Shown piece after piece: positions 33,540 to 41,601 of a stretch of 64,000 nucleotides of DNA. Within the stretch, counting starts at the first letter, position 1. Each line of letters opens with the position of its first letter. The translations under genes and the position numbers were made by a program. The notes beneath the pieces are model-generated. The model was given only the letters and a program-made list of their open reading frames with translations. It had not been told where the DNA came from and did not search any database. Location: assembly GCF_030908245.1 (NCBI RefSeq), contig NZ_JAVFJJ010000002.1, positions 372,001 through 436,000 of the forward strand. Reading direction: 5' to 3'. The stretch is from Sinomonas sp. ASV322. GTDB taxonomy: Bacteria > Actinomycetota > Actinomycetes > Actinomycetales > Micrococcaceae.

Positions 33540-35126
33540 CTACGAGGCGTACTGCTTCCGGAGTTCCGCCTTGCGGATCTTGCCGCTCGCCGTCCGGGGC
33601 ATGTCCTCGACGAACACGACCGACTTCGGGATCTTGTACCGCGCGAGCCGTCCGTCGAGGTAGGCCCGCACGTCGTCGTCGGAAAGCTCCGCCCCTTCCC
33701 TGATGGTGATGATCGCCCTCGGCACTTCGCCCCACTTCTCGTCCGGCACCCCGATCACGGCCACCGACGCGACCTGTGGAAGCTCCACGATCACGGCCTC
33801 GACCTCGGCCGGGTAGATGTTCTCGCCGCCCGAGATGATCATGTCCTTGAGCCGGTCCGACACGTAGAGGAAGCCCTCCTCGTCCCGATAGCCCATGTCG
33901 CCGGACCTGAACCAGATCCCGTCCGCGTACGAGTCCCGCGTCGCGTCGGACCGGTTCCAGTACTGCTTGATGACGTTTGGCCCCGAGATCTGGATCTCGC
34001 CCACTTCCCCGGGCGCGAGGACCTCGCCGATCGGGTCGACCACCCGGATGTCGGTGAAGAAATGCGGAAGCCCTGCCGAGCCGATCTTCTCTTGCGCGCG
34101 CCCGAGCGGAAGCGTCGTAGCTCCCGGCGCGGTCTCGGTCATGCCGTAGTTGTTGGAGAACCCGATCCCGCGGGCCGCGTACGCCGCCAGCACGCTCGCC
34201 GGGATCGCCGAGCCGCCGCACGTGAGCTTCGTGAGCGAGCTGAGGTCCGTCGTCGCCCAGGCCGGCTGCTCGGCGAGCATCTGGAACGTGGTGGGCACGC
34301 CGTTGAGCGTCGTGACGCGGTGGCGTTCGATGAGCTCGAGCGCCCGGCTCGGCTCGAACTTCTGCTCGAGCACCGCGGTGCCGCCCTTCAGGAGGATGGG
34401 CAGGAGGCCCATGTCGAGCGAGGCCACGTGGAACAGCGGGGAGATCATGAGCGAGATGTCCGTAGAGCTGAGATCCGTGTCGACGAGCACGTTGACGCAG
34501 TTCCACGTGATGTTGCCGTGCGTGAGGAGCGCACCCTTGGGGCGTCCGGTGGTGCCGGAGGTGTAGAGGATCATGGCGCCGTCGTCGAGCGTCACTGTCT
34601 CGTCGATCGGCTCCGCGGGCGCGGCGAGGAGCGCTTCTTCATAGCGTTCGACGGCGGGGGACCCGACCTCGGCGGTACCGGGCCCGACCTCGGCGGTATC
34701 GGGCCCGACCTCGGCGGTAGGGGACTCGACGTCGCCGACGACAAGGCGACGCTGCACGCCCGTGCCCTCCGCGGCCGCCGCCGCCAGAGCGTCGAGGCGT
34801 TCGGCGTTGACGAGGAGGCGCACGCCCGCGTCGTCGAGCTGGAACTGCAGCTCTGGCGCGGCGAGCCGCGTGTTGAGCGGCACGAACACCGCGCCGAGCA
34901 GGCCGCACGCGAAGAACGTCTCCACGAAAGCCGGATCGTTCTCGCCGAGGTACGCGACCCTGTCGCCGCGCGCCACGCCGCGGCGGCGCAGCGCGTTGGC
35001 GAGGCGGTCGGTCCGTTCCGCGAGCTCGGCGTAGCTCACGGTCCTTTCACCCGAGATCAGTGCAGGCTTGGGCGCGGACTTCGGCCGACGCCGCTCGAGC
35101 CAGGAACCAACTCCGTTGTTGTACAT
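33540..35126 (-). CDS. phdA: Acyl-CoA ligase (AMP-forming), phdA-like
   Basis: The 528-residue ANL-family ligase has the P-loop ILYTSGTTGRPKGAL, a NNYGMTE motif and the hinge region with VSDRLKDMI, ending in the conserved late lysine region PRTASGKIRKAELRK. It would activate a carboxylic acid with ATP and CoA. It is the last gene of a minus-strand unit with transporter, hydratase, dehydrogenase, hydrolase and SDR genes, which matches the content of the phd phenylpropanoid cluster; the substrate is then a cinnamate/ferulate-type acid. Oddly, residues near 135-155 are a 7-residue tandem repeat (AEVGP-type) encoded by a 21-bp minisatellite. Symbol by context, not proven. Confidence 0.82.
   Translation of the reverse strand: MYNNGVGSWLERRRPKSAPKPALISGERTVSYAELAERTDRLANALRRRGVARGDRVAYLGENDPAFVETFFACGLLGAVFVPLNTRLAAPELQFQLDDAGVRLLVNAERLDALAAAAAEGTGVQRRLVVGDVESPTAEVGPDTAEVGPGTAEVGSPAVERYEEALLAAPAEPIDETVTLDDGAMILYTSGTTGRPKGALLTHGNITWNCVNVLVDTDLSSTDISLMISPLFHVASLDMGLLPILLKGGTAVLEQKFEPSRALELIERHRVTTLNGVPTTFQMLAEQPAWATTDLSSLTKLTCGGSAIPASVLAAYAARGIGFSNNYGMTETAPGATTLPLGRAQEKIGSAGLPHFFTDIRVVDPIGEVLAPGEVGEIQISGPNVIKQYWNRSDATRDSYADGIWFRSGDMGYRDEEGFLYVSDRLKDMIISGGENIYPAEVEAVIVELPQVASVAVIGVPDEKWGEVPRAIITIREGAELSDDDVRAYLDGRLARYKIPKSVVFVEDMPRTASGKIRKAELRKQYAS
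34661..34723 (-). repeat. 21-bp in-frame tandem repeat inside the CoA ligase gene
   Basis: Three units of 21 bases sharing CCCGACCTCGGCGGTA lie at 34661-34681, 34682-34702 and 34703-34723. Each encodes seven residues of the form (T)AEVG(P/S). They lie in a surface-loop region between core motifs of the ligase, so copy number could vary without destroying the enzyme. Confidence 0.8.
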
Positions 35127-35138
35127 GGGACTGTCCTC

Positions 35139-36476
35139 CTAGCGGACGGCCGTAAGGTCATTGTCCTTCGATTCGCGGGTCAGGAGAATGAACACCGCGG
35201 AGACGAGGGACAGGGCGGCGAGGAAGCCCACGACGGCTCCCGCATTGAGGCCCGACCCCTTGTAGAGCGAGCCGACGATGCCGGGCGTGAAACCGCCGCC
35301 GATGAGCGTGGCGAGCTGGTAGCCGAGCGCGGCCCCGGTATAGCGGGACGTCGTGCCGAACTGCTCCGAGACGAACGCGGCGAACGGCCCGTAGAGCGTC
35401 GAGTGGAAGAGGAGGGCCAGCGTGAACGCGAGGAACACGAGCCCCACGTTGCCCGAGCCGAGGAGCGCGAACATCGGGAAGAGGTACGCGACGAACAGCA
35501 CGAGGCCGGCGATCATGATGGGACGGCGGCCGAACCGGTCCGAGATCCTGCCGCCGAAGAGCACGAACGCGATCGAGAGCACCGAGGCGCCGGCGAACGC
35601 GTACAGCACGCCCTGCTGTGGGGCGCCCTTCGAGACGGCGTAGGTCACCGCGAACGTGGACAAGGTGACCTGAAGGCCGAAGCCGGCGGCACCCGCAAGC
35701 ATGACGAAGATGAGGGCCTTGGGACGGCGCAGCACTTCGAGGAGCGGCACCTTCGGCTTCGCCTCCGTCTTCCGTCGCGCCGCCTCCTCCGCGGCGAGGG
35801 CGGCAGCGAAGATCGGGCTCTCCGAGACGCGGAGCCGGACGAAGAGCCCGACGACGAGCAACGCGAGCGAGAGCAGGAACGGGACACGCCACCCCCAGGC
35901 GAGGAAGTCCCCGCGGGGGAGCGCCGAGACGAGGCCCATCATGACCGTTCCCAGGAAGGCGCCTGTGGGGGCGCCCGCGTTGACGAACGACGCCGAGAAT
36001 CCTCGCCGCTTCGGGTCGGAGTGCTCGAGCGCCATGAGCGCCGCGCCGCCCCATTCGCCGCCGACGGCGATGCCTTGGAGCACGCGCAGGAGGACGAGGA
36101 TGACGGCGCCCCACGGCCCGATGCTGCTCGCGCCCGGGATGAGCCCGATGGCGGCGGAGGCGAGGCCCATGACCGTCATCGAGACGATCAGCATGCCCTT
36201 GCGGCCGATCCGGTCGCCGAAATGGCCGAAGATCACGCCGCCGAGCGGACGGGCCACGTAGCCCGCGGCGAACGTCGCGTACGCCTCGACGGCCCCGGCC
36301 CACGGGTCGGTGCCCGCGAAGAACACCGTCGGGAAGGCGACGGCCGCGGCGGTCGCGTAGAGGAGGAAGTCGTAGAACTCGATGGTGCTGCCCAGGTAGC
36401 TGGACAGGATGACCGTGCGCGCCTCTTTGCGCTGCGCGGCCGTGCTCATCTGCGTGAGCTGGGTGGTTCCGGACAT
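35139..36476 (-). CDS. phdT: MFS transporter, metabolite:H+ symporter type (phdT-like)
   Basis: The 445-residue 12-TM protein has the MHS-type start SSYLGSTIEFYDFLLYATAA, GYVARPLGGVIFGHFGDRIG after TM2 and VGGEWGGAALMALEH in TM4-5. These are typical of the shikimate/aromatic acid/proline symporter group. It lies 12 bases before the CoA ligase and 34 bases after the MaoC gene on the same strand. It probably imports the phenylpropanoid acid degraded by the operon. Symbol by context. Confidence 0.82.
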   Translation of the reverse strand: MSGTTQLTQMSTAAQRKEARTVILSSYLGSTIEFYDFLLYATAAAVAFPTVFFAGTDPWAGAVEAYATFAAGYVARPLGGVIFGHFGDRIGRKGMLIVSMTVMGLASAAIGLIPGASSIGPWGAVILVLLRVLQGIAVGGEWGGAALMALEHSDPKRRGFSASFVNAGAPTGAFLGTVMMGLVSALPRGDFLAWGWRVPFLLSLALLVVGLFVRLRVSESPIFAAALAAEEAARRKTEAKPKVPLLEVLRRPKALIFVMLAGAAGFGLQVTLSTFAVTYAVSKGAPQQGVLYAFAGASVLSIAFVLFGGRISDRFGRRPIMIAGLVLFVAYLFPMFALLGSGNVGLVFLAFTLALLFHSTLYGPFAAFVSEQFGTTSRYTGAALGYQLATLIGGGFTPGIVGSLYKGSGLNAGAVVGFLAALSLVSAVFILLTRESKDNDLTAVR

Positions 36477-36510
36477 GGTGGTTCCTAGGGGATTCTCTGG
36501 GGGTGAGGGG

Positions 36511-36972
36511 TTACTTGTAGAACCGCGCGAGGAACTCGGCGACGACGGCGGGCCGCTCCTGGCCCTCGATCTCGATGGTCGCGTTGACCTTGATCTGGGC
36601 GCCGCCCTTGACCTCGGTCACTTCGGCGATCTGGCCAACCATGCGGACCTTCGAACCGACCGCCACTGGCGACGTGAAGCGGACGCGGTCGAGGCCGTAG
36701 TTGACCTTCGTCGTGACGCCGTCGACGTCGAACAGCTCGCCCCAGAACGGGATGAGCAGAGATAGCGTGAGGAAGCCGTGCGCGATGGGGACGCCGAACG
36801 GGCCGTCCTTGGCGCGCTCGGGATCGACGTGGATCCACTGGTGGTCGTCGGTCGCGTCGGCGAAGAGGTTGACGCGGTCCTGGGTGATCTCGAGCCAGTC
36901 GGTCGCGCCGAGATCGGCGCCGGACATGGTGAGGAGCTTGTCGAAGTCGACGACGAGGCGGGGCTGGGTCAT
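36511..36972 (-). CDS. phdE: MaoC-type enoyl-CoA hydratase (phdE-like)
   Basis: The 153-residue hot-dog-fold protein has FADATDDHQWIHVD, giving the catalytic Asp43 and His48 of R-hydratases/MaoC dehydratases, and PIAHGFLTLSLL as the following helix. It would add water across the double bond of an enoyl-CoA such as a cinnamoyl-CoA. It sits between the acyl-CoA dehydrogenase (106-base gap with an inverted repeat) and the transporter. Symbol by cluster context. Confidence 0.85.
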   Translation of the reverse strand: MTQPRLVVDFDKLLTMSGADLGATDWLEITQDRVNLFADATDDHQWIHVDPERAKDGPFGVPIAHGFLTLSLLIPFWGELFDVDGVTTKVNYGLDRVRFTSPVAVGSKVRMVGQIAEVTEVKGGAQIKVNATIEIEGQERPAVVAEFLARFYK

Positions 36973-37006
36973 TACAGTTTCCTTTCGATGGGGACGCGGT
37001 CTCTAT

Positions 37007-37066
37007 CGACACAATTCACGGCATTTTTGAGCGATTTTCTGGGGCCTATGCGTCGCAGTTGTGTCG
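37007..37066. promoter_or_regulatory. Inverted repeat CGACACAA...TTGTGTCG in the operon
   Basis: Perfect 8-bp arms at 37007-37014 and 37059-37066, 44 bases apart, flank an AT-rich stretch in the 106-base gap upstream of the MaoC gene. This is the largest gap in the unit. It may carry an internal promoter or operator for the hydratase, transporter and ligase genes. Confidence 0.4.
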
Positions 37067-37078
37067 TTAGGCGCTGTT

Positions 37079-38359
37079 CTATCGGGCAAAAGCGCTGGTG
37101 CCCGTGAGGGCGCGGCCGACGATAAGGGCGTTGATCTCGTGCGTGCCCTCGTAGGAGTAGACGGCCTCGGCGTCCGCGTGGAAGCGGGCCACGTCGGTGT
37201 CGAGCGTGATGCCGTTGCCGCCCACGACCTCGCGGGCGAGGGCGACGGTCTCGCGCATCGCGAGGCACGTCTGCATCTTGGCGAGGGCCGAGTCCTGGTC
37301 GCGGCAAATGCCGTGTTCCTGCTGCTCGGTGAGCCGGACGACGAGCGAGAGGCTCGCCGTCACGTTGCCGAGCATGCGCGCGAGCTTCTCCTGGACGAGC
37401 TGGAACGAGCCGAGCTTGCGCCCGAACTGCTCGCGCTCCCGCACGTACTTGAGGGCCGCCTCGAACGCGCCGGCCTGGATCCCGGTGGCGATCCACGCGA
37501 CGTCCGAGCGCATAGCCCTCAGCATCGCGGCGACGTCCTTGAACGAATTCACGTTGTGGAGCCGATCCGCCTCGGTGACGCGCACGCCGCTGAGCGTAAT
37601 GTGTGCGTTCTGCATCATGCGCAGCGCGGTCTTGCGGTGGATCTTCTCCACCGTTACACCGGGCGCCGTCCGCGGCACGAGGAACGCCTTGACCTGGCCG
37701 TCGGCGACGTCGCGCGCGAAGACCGCCAGGACGTCGGCCGTGGCCGCGCCGCCGATCCAGCGCTTCGCGCCGTCGATGACCCACCCGTGGCCGTCGCGCC
37801 GCGCCGTCGTCGCGAGGCCGCCCGCGATGTCGGACCCGTGTTCGGGCTCGGTGAGGCTGAAGACCCCCTTGAGCGAGAAGTCGACGACGCGCGGCATCCA
37901 CTCGCGCTGCTGCTCCGGCGAGGCGCCCACGCGGATCGCAGTGCGGAACAGGCCCGCCTGCGCCGTGTAGAACGTCGCGAGCGACGCGTCCGTGCGGGCC
38001 AGCTCGAAGATCCGGAAGCCCTGGTAGATCCCGCGAGCCGGCCTGTTCTTTCCGGCTTCGCCTCCGCCTCCGGCGGTGAGCTCTGCCGGCTCCATGAGGT
38101 CGAGGTCGATGAGCGGCTGCCGCAGCTGTTCGGGGAATTCGCCACGATCCCAGTACTCGCCGAGCAGCGGTCTGGCCTCGTCATCGAGGAACTTCCGGAG
38201 GCGCCCGAGGACCCGGCGCTCGTCGTCGGTCAGGAGGGCCTCGGCGTCGTACCAGTCGGCGACCTCGTAGAGCCGCCTGCCCTCGCCCCCGCTCCCGGAA
38301 GCCGGCCCGGAACCCGGTGCCGCGGCACCCACGGCGGGCTCCGCCGTCGTCGTGCTCAT
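37079..38359 (-). CDS. phdD: Acyl-CoA dehydrogenase (phdD-like)
   Basis: The 426-residue protein has an acyl-CoA dehydrogenase fold: FSLTEPEHGSDIAG in the FAD domain, DGAKRWIGGA, REREQFGRKLGSFQ, and YEGTHEINALIVGR with the catalytic Glu404, which places it nearest the glutaryl-CoA-dehydrogenase-like branch. The first 30 residues are low-complexity and may be a tail. It would oxidise an acyl-CoA side chain to the enoyl-CoA, passing electrons to ETF. The stop of the amidohydrolase gene lies one base before its start region. Symbol by context. Confidence 0.85.
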   Translation of the reverse strand: MSTTTAEPAVGAAAPGSGPASGSGGEGRRLYEVADWYDAEALLTDDERRVLGRLRKFLDDEARPLLGEYWDRGEFPEQLRQPLIDLDLMEPAELTAGGGGEAGKNRPARGIYQGFRIFELARTDASLATFYTAQAGLFRTAIRVGASPEQQREWMPRVVDFSLKGVFSLTEPEHGSDIAGGLATTARRDGHGWVIDGAKRWIGGAATADVLAVFARDVADGQVKAFLVPRTAPGVTVEKIHRKTALRMMQNAHITLSGVRVTEADRLHNVNSFKDVAAMLRAMRSDVAWIATGIQAGAFEAALKYVREREQFGRKLGSFQLVQEKLARMLGNVTASLSLVVRLTEQQEHGICRDQDSALAKMQTCLAMRETVALAREVVGGNGITLDTDVARFHADAEAVYSYEGTHEINALIVGRALTGTSAFAR

Positions 38360-38360
38360 C

Positions 38361-39245
38361 TCACGCCCCCAGCCCGAGGAGGCGAACCGCGTTCCCCTTG
38401 AGGATCTTGGGGCGCACCTCGTCCTTGAGCGGCAGGTCGGCGAACGCGCCGAGCCACTTCTGCGGGGTGATGAGCGGGAAGTCGGTGCCGAAGAGGACCT
38501 TGTCCTGCAGGACCGAGTTCGAGGCCCTCACGAGCGACTCCGGGAAGTACTTCGGCGACCAGCCCGAGAGGTCGATGAAGACGTTCGCCTTGTGCGTCGC
38601 GATCGAGTTCGCCTCGTCCTGCCACGGCACCGACGGGTGCGCCATGATGACGGTCAGGCCCGGGAAGTCGGCGGCGACGTCGTCGAGCAGGAGCGGGTTC
38701 GAGTACCGCAGCTTGATCCCATAGCCGCCGGGCAGGCCCGCGCCCATGCCGTTCTGGCCGGTGTGGAAGATCGCCGGGAGGCCCAGCTCCTGGAGCGCCT
38801 CCCAGAGCGGGTAGAACTCCTCGCTGGACGGATCGAAGCCCTGCACGGACGGGTGGAACTTGAAGCCGCGCGCGCCGAGCTCGAGGGCCTGGTGCTTCGC
38901 GCGGGCGATCGCGTCCTCCCCCGTCCGCGGGTCCACGGAGCCGAACGGGATGAGGACGTCGTTGTGGCGGGCCGCGCCCTCGATGAGCTCCTCGATGCTG
39001 TTGGGCTCGTGGTGGAGCTGGGTCCGCGCGTCGACGGTGAAGACGACGGCGGCCATGTTCAGCTCGCGGTACGTGTCCGCGATCTTGTCGAGGCTCGGGG
39101 AGCGGTCCTCGGCCTTGAAGTACTTCGCGGAAGCCTCCGTGAGCGCCGCCGGGAGCGACGCGTGCCCGTGGCCGTCCACCTCGAGGTGGACGTGCATGTC
39201 GATCGCGTCGATCCTCTCGACGTCGATGCCGAGCTCGTAGCGCAT
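38361..39245 (-). CDS. phdC: Amidohydrolase-2 family metal-dependent hydrolase (phdC-like)
   Basis: The 294-residue TIM-barrel protein of the ACMSD/amidohydrolase-2 type has metal ligands DMHVHLE (His18, His20), then FHTGQNG, MAHPSVPW and FGTDFPLI with the late Asp. The ATG at 39245 overlaps the SDR stop (TGATG); the longer open frame upstream lies inside the SDR gene. In phd-type clusters a hydrolase of this fold stands where a thiolase would be expected and is thought to take part in side-chain cleavage of the beta-keto intermediate; that role is inference here. Symbol by context. Confidence 0.82.
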   Translation of the reverse strand: MRYELGIDVERIDAIDMHVHLEVDGHGHASLPAALTEASAKYFKAEDRSPSLDKIADTYRELNMAAVVFTVDARTQLHHEPNSIEELIEGAARHNDVLIPFGSVDPRTGEDAIARAKHQALELGARGFKFHPSVQGFDPSSEEFYPLWEALQELGLPAIFHTGQNGMGAGLPGGYGIKLRYSNPLLLDDVAADFPGLTVIMAHPSVPWQDEANSIATHKANVFIDLSGWSPKYFPESLVRASNSVLQDKVLFGTDFPLITPQKWLGAFADLPLKDEVRPKILKGNAVRLLGLGA

Positions 39246-40195
39246 CAGCGCGCCTCGGCGGGTGCTGCGCTCTGAGCCTGCGGCTGAAGGTCCGCCGGCA
39301 GCGGGAGGAACTCCTCGCCCACGCTCTGCAGGTGCCCGCCGATGACCTGCCCGCCCTGCTCCTGAAGCGCCTCGTAGGTCCAGCCGCCCTCGCGGTAGTC
39401 CGTCGTCGCCGGCTCGGGGTGAGTCCAGACCTGGAGGCGGTCGCCGCCCGCGCCGATAGCCTGACCGGTGATCCCGGCCGCCGCGTCGGAGGCGAGGTAC
39501 GCGATGAGGCCCGCGACGTCGTCGGCCGTTCCGAAGCCGAGGTCGTGGCGGAAGAAGGCCGGCATGGCCTCGCCGCGTTCGTCCGCCTCGACGGCCTTGG
39601 CGAAGTACGGGATGGTCTTGGTCATGGCAGTCGCGGCGACGGGGATGACGGCGTTGACCGTCACGCCGGCCTTCTTCATCTCGAGCGCCCACGTGCGGAC
39701 CATGCCCACGATCCCGGCCTTGGCCGCCGCGTAGTTGGTCTGGCCGAAGTTGCCGCGCTGGCCCGTAGGGGAGCCGATCGTGATGATGCGGCCGGCAACG
39801 TTGTTGGACTTGAAGTACGCGAACGCCTCGCGGACGCACGTGAACGTGCCGCGCAGGTGGACGTTGATGACGAGGTCGAAGTCCTCGTCCGTCATCTTCA
39901 GGAGGCTCTTGTCGCGGAGGATGCCCGCGTTCGTGACCAGGATGTCGAGGTGGCCGAACGCGGCGACCGCGCCGTCGACGAGCGCCTTCGCGGCCTCGCT
40001 CGTACCCACGGGGACGACGACGGCGGTGGCCTTCCCGCCGTCGGCCTCAATCTGGGCCACCGCGGCGGCCGCGGTCACCTCGTTGACGTCGTTGACGACG
40101 ACGGCGGCACCCCGCCGCGCGAGCTCCCGGGCGTAGGCGAGGCCGAGGCCCTGTCCGCTTCCGGTGACGATCGCTACCTTGCCTGCCAGGCTCAT
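39245..40195 (-). CDS. phdB: Short-chain dehydrogenase, 3-hydroxyacyl-CoA type (phdB-like)
   Basis: The 316-residue SDR has TGSGQGLG (11-18) for cofactor binding, NAGILRD at 89-95, and catalytic Ser142, Tyr155 and Lys159 (YAAAK). The resemblance to the dehydrogenase of multifunctional beta-oxidation enzymes (NAGILRDKSL) fits oxidation of a 3-hydroxyacyl-CoA. It has a 50-residue C-terminal extension. GGGAG precedes the ATG at 40195. It is the first gene of the minus-strand unit, divergent from the MarR gene. Symbol by context. Confidence 0.85.
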   Translation of the reverse strand: MSLAGKVAIVTGSGQGLGLAYARELARRGAAVVVNDVNEVTAAAAVAQIEADGGKATAVVVPVGTSEAAKALVDGAVAAFGHLDILVTNAGILRDKSLLKMTDEDFDLVINVHLRGTFTCVREAFAYFKSNNVAGRIITIGSPTGQRGNFGQTNYAAAKAGIVGMVRTWALEMKKAGVTVNAVIPVAATAMTKTIPYFAKAVEADERGEAMPAFFRHDLGFGTADDVAGLIAYLASDAAAGITGQAIGAGGDRLQVWTHPEPATTDYREGGWTYEALQEQGGQVIGGHLQSVGEEFLPLPADLQPQAQSAAPAEAR

Positions 40196-40287
40196 GCCGT
40201 GCTCCCTTGCACTCGTGCTGCTCGTCCCGTTGGCGCCCGGCGTTCCGGACGTGAGACCCTTGTCACAGTCCATGAAAAGACCGATCG

Positions 40288-40300
40288 TTGAAAATGTCAA
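40288..40300. promoter_or_regulatory. Candidate MarR operator TTGA-N5-TCAA
   Basis: TTGAAAATGTCAA lies in the AT-rich middle of the 139-base gap between the divergent SDR (start 40195) and MarR (start 40335) genes. MarR repressors bind imperfect palindromes of this size. In phd-type clusters the MarR repressor is thought to be released by the acid or its CoA ester. Confidence 0.45.
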
Positions 40301-40334
40301 TGAGTTATTTTTTGAACCTGTTGGAGGTGGGCCT

Positions 40335-40790
40335 GTGAGCGGTCACGACGAGGTGGTGATCCCGCGGCTCGCCGAGGGAGCCGTGGCCAACGACATCGGA
40401 CTCCTGCTCGCGAAGCTGCGGGCAGCGGGGTCGGAATTCAACAACAAGGCCCTGGCCGAGTTCGGGCTGCGCGAGCGGTCGTATTCGGTGCTGCGCCTCG
40501 CGTGCAGCGGCCTCGAGCCGACCCAGCGCGAGCTCGCGGACTTCCTCGCGCTGGACCCGAGCCAGATCGTGGCCCTCGTGGACGATCTCGAGGGGCGCGG
40601 GCTCGTGTCCCGAGAGCAGGGGCGGACCGACCGGAGGCAGAAGATCGTGCTCGCGACGCCTGAGGGCGAGCGCCTCCACGCGACGGCTGAGACCGCGATG
40701 CGGGAATGTGAGGCTGAGCAGTTCTCAGCGCTCGCACCAGACGAGCTCACCTCACTGCGAACCCTCCTGCGAAAGGCCCTCTGGGGCTAG
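40335..40790 (+). CDS. phdR: MarR family repressor (phdR-like)
   Basis: The 151-residue winged-helix protein has LRLACSGLEPTQRELADFLA followed by DPSQIVALVDDLEGRGLV as the recognition helix and REQGRTDRRQKIV as the wing. The GTG at 40335 follows GGAGGT; the frame extends further upstream but only over the promoter. It is divergent from the catabolic operon and probably represses it, as the MarR protein does in the Corynebacterium phd cluster. Symbol by context. Confidence 0.85.
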   Translation: MSGHDEVVIPRLAEGAVANDIGLLLAKLRAAGSEFNNKALAEFGLRERSYSVLRLACSGLEPTQRELADFLALDPSQIVALVDDLEGRGLVSREQGRTDRRQKIVLATPEGERLHATAETAMRECEAEQFSALAPDELTSLRTLLRKALWG

Positions 40791-40845
40791 GCGTATAGGC
40801 CCGCCCTCACGTCGGGCGTCTCTGCGAGGGAGACGCCGAAGGACG

Positions 40846-40878
40846 GACGACGGCGGAAAGTCGCCTTCCGCCGTCGTC
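40846..40878. terminator. Bidirectional terminator between MarR and PadR genes
   Basis: GACGACGGCGGAA (40846-40858) and TTCCGCCGTCGTC (40866-40878) form a perfect 13-bp stem with a 7-base loop between the convergent MarR (ends 40790) and PadR (ends 40889) genes. A weaker stem (GCGTCTC...GAGACGC) lies just before it. No strong T tract is seen on either side. Confidence 0.75.
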
Positions 40879-40888
40879 CCCCGCGAGC

Positions 40889-41476
40889 CTAGCCCCGCCT
40901 TTCGAGCCTCTCGACGAGTTCAAGCCCCTTCTCGGCCCACTCGATCTCTGTCTGGGCCCGCGCAATCATGCCCTCGTAGGCGAAGACCTTGTAGGCCGTG
41001 ATCCGCTCGGCCTCCTCCTCGGATTTGCCCTCGAGCCGCTTGGCGAGGGTCGGATTGGAGTGATCGCGAAGAGTGCGGATCATGTCCTCCCAGTCTTCGA
41101 CCCGAGCCGAGTGGTACGCGATGTGGGCGCGGAAGAAGTCGGCGGACGCCGTGGGGCTGGCCCATTCGAGGTACGCGGCGCGCAGCCGAACGGGATCGCG
41201 TTCGCGCTGGTACTCGGGCGGCGCATTGAGCCACGCCCGGAAGGACTCGACGCCTGCTTCCGTGATCGAATAGCGCTTCTTGGTGCCGCGCTTGCCCCAC
41301 GGCACGGTCTCGCCACGGATCAGTCCGTCCTGTTCCATGCGGCGAAGCTCGGGGTAGATCTGCGAGTCCGGCGCGTGCCAGACGTAGCCGACCGAGGTCT
41401 GGAAGTTCTTGTAGACGTCATAGCCGGTCATGGGCTGCGACGTCAGCATCGCCAGGAGGGCGTTCCTGAGGCTCAC
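40889..41476 (-). CDS. vanR: PadR family regulator, VanR-like
   Basis: The 195-residue protein has an N-terminal PadR winged helix (MSLRNALLAMLTSQPMTGYD, then IYPELRRMEQDGLI with wing KRGTKKRYSITEAG) and a C-terminal helical Vir/AphA-like dimerisation domain. It is divergent from vanAB with two near-identical inverted operator-like sequences in the gap. In Corynebacterium glutamicum a PadR-type VanR represses vanABK and is released by vanillate; the same job is inferred here. Confidence 0.85.
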   Translation of the reverse strand: MSLRNALLAMLTSQPMTGYDVYKNFQTSVGYVWHAPDSQIYPELRRMEQDGLIRGETVPWGKRGTKKRYSITEAGVESFRAWLNAPPEYQRERDPVRLRAAYLEWASPTASADFFRAHIAYHSARVEDWEDMIRTLRDHSNPTLAKRLEGKSEEEAERITAYKVFAYEGMIARAQTEIEWAEKGLELVERLERRG

Positions 41477-41499
41477 CCGGCCACCCTATCCGTCTCTTG

Positions 41500-41565
41500 C
41501 AACTATCTATCTACATAGATAAAGTGTGTCTTGCCTCACCCTCTATCTATGGAGATAGGTAGTTG
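41500..41565. promoter_or_regulatory. Paired inverted PadR/VanR operators
   Basis: A 22-base sequence at 41500-41521 (CAACTATCTATCTACATAGA plus two) recurs in inverted orientation at 41544-41565 with 20 of 22 positions identical. Each copy holds an ATCTAT...AGATAG-like dyad. They face each other across 22 bases in the gap between the divergent PadR and vanA genes, where both promoters must lie. Confidence 0.8.
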
Positions 41566-41601
41566 TTTGCCCGCCAATGGCGGCGGGCAGGAAGGATCGC
41601 C

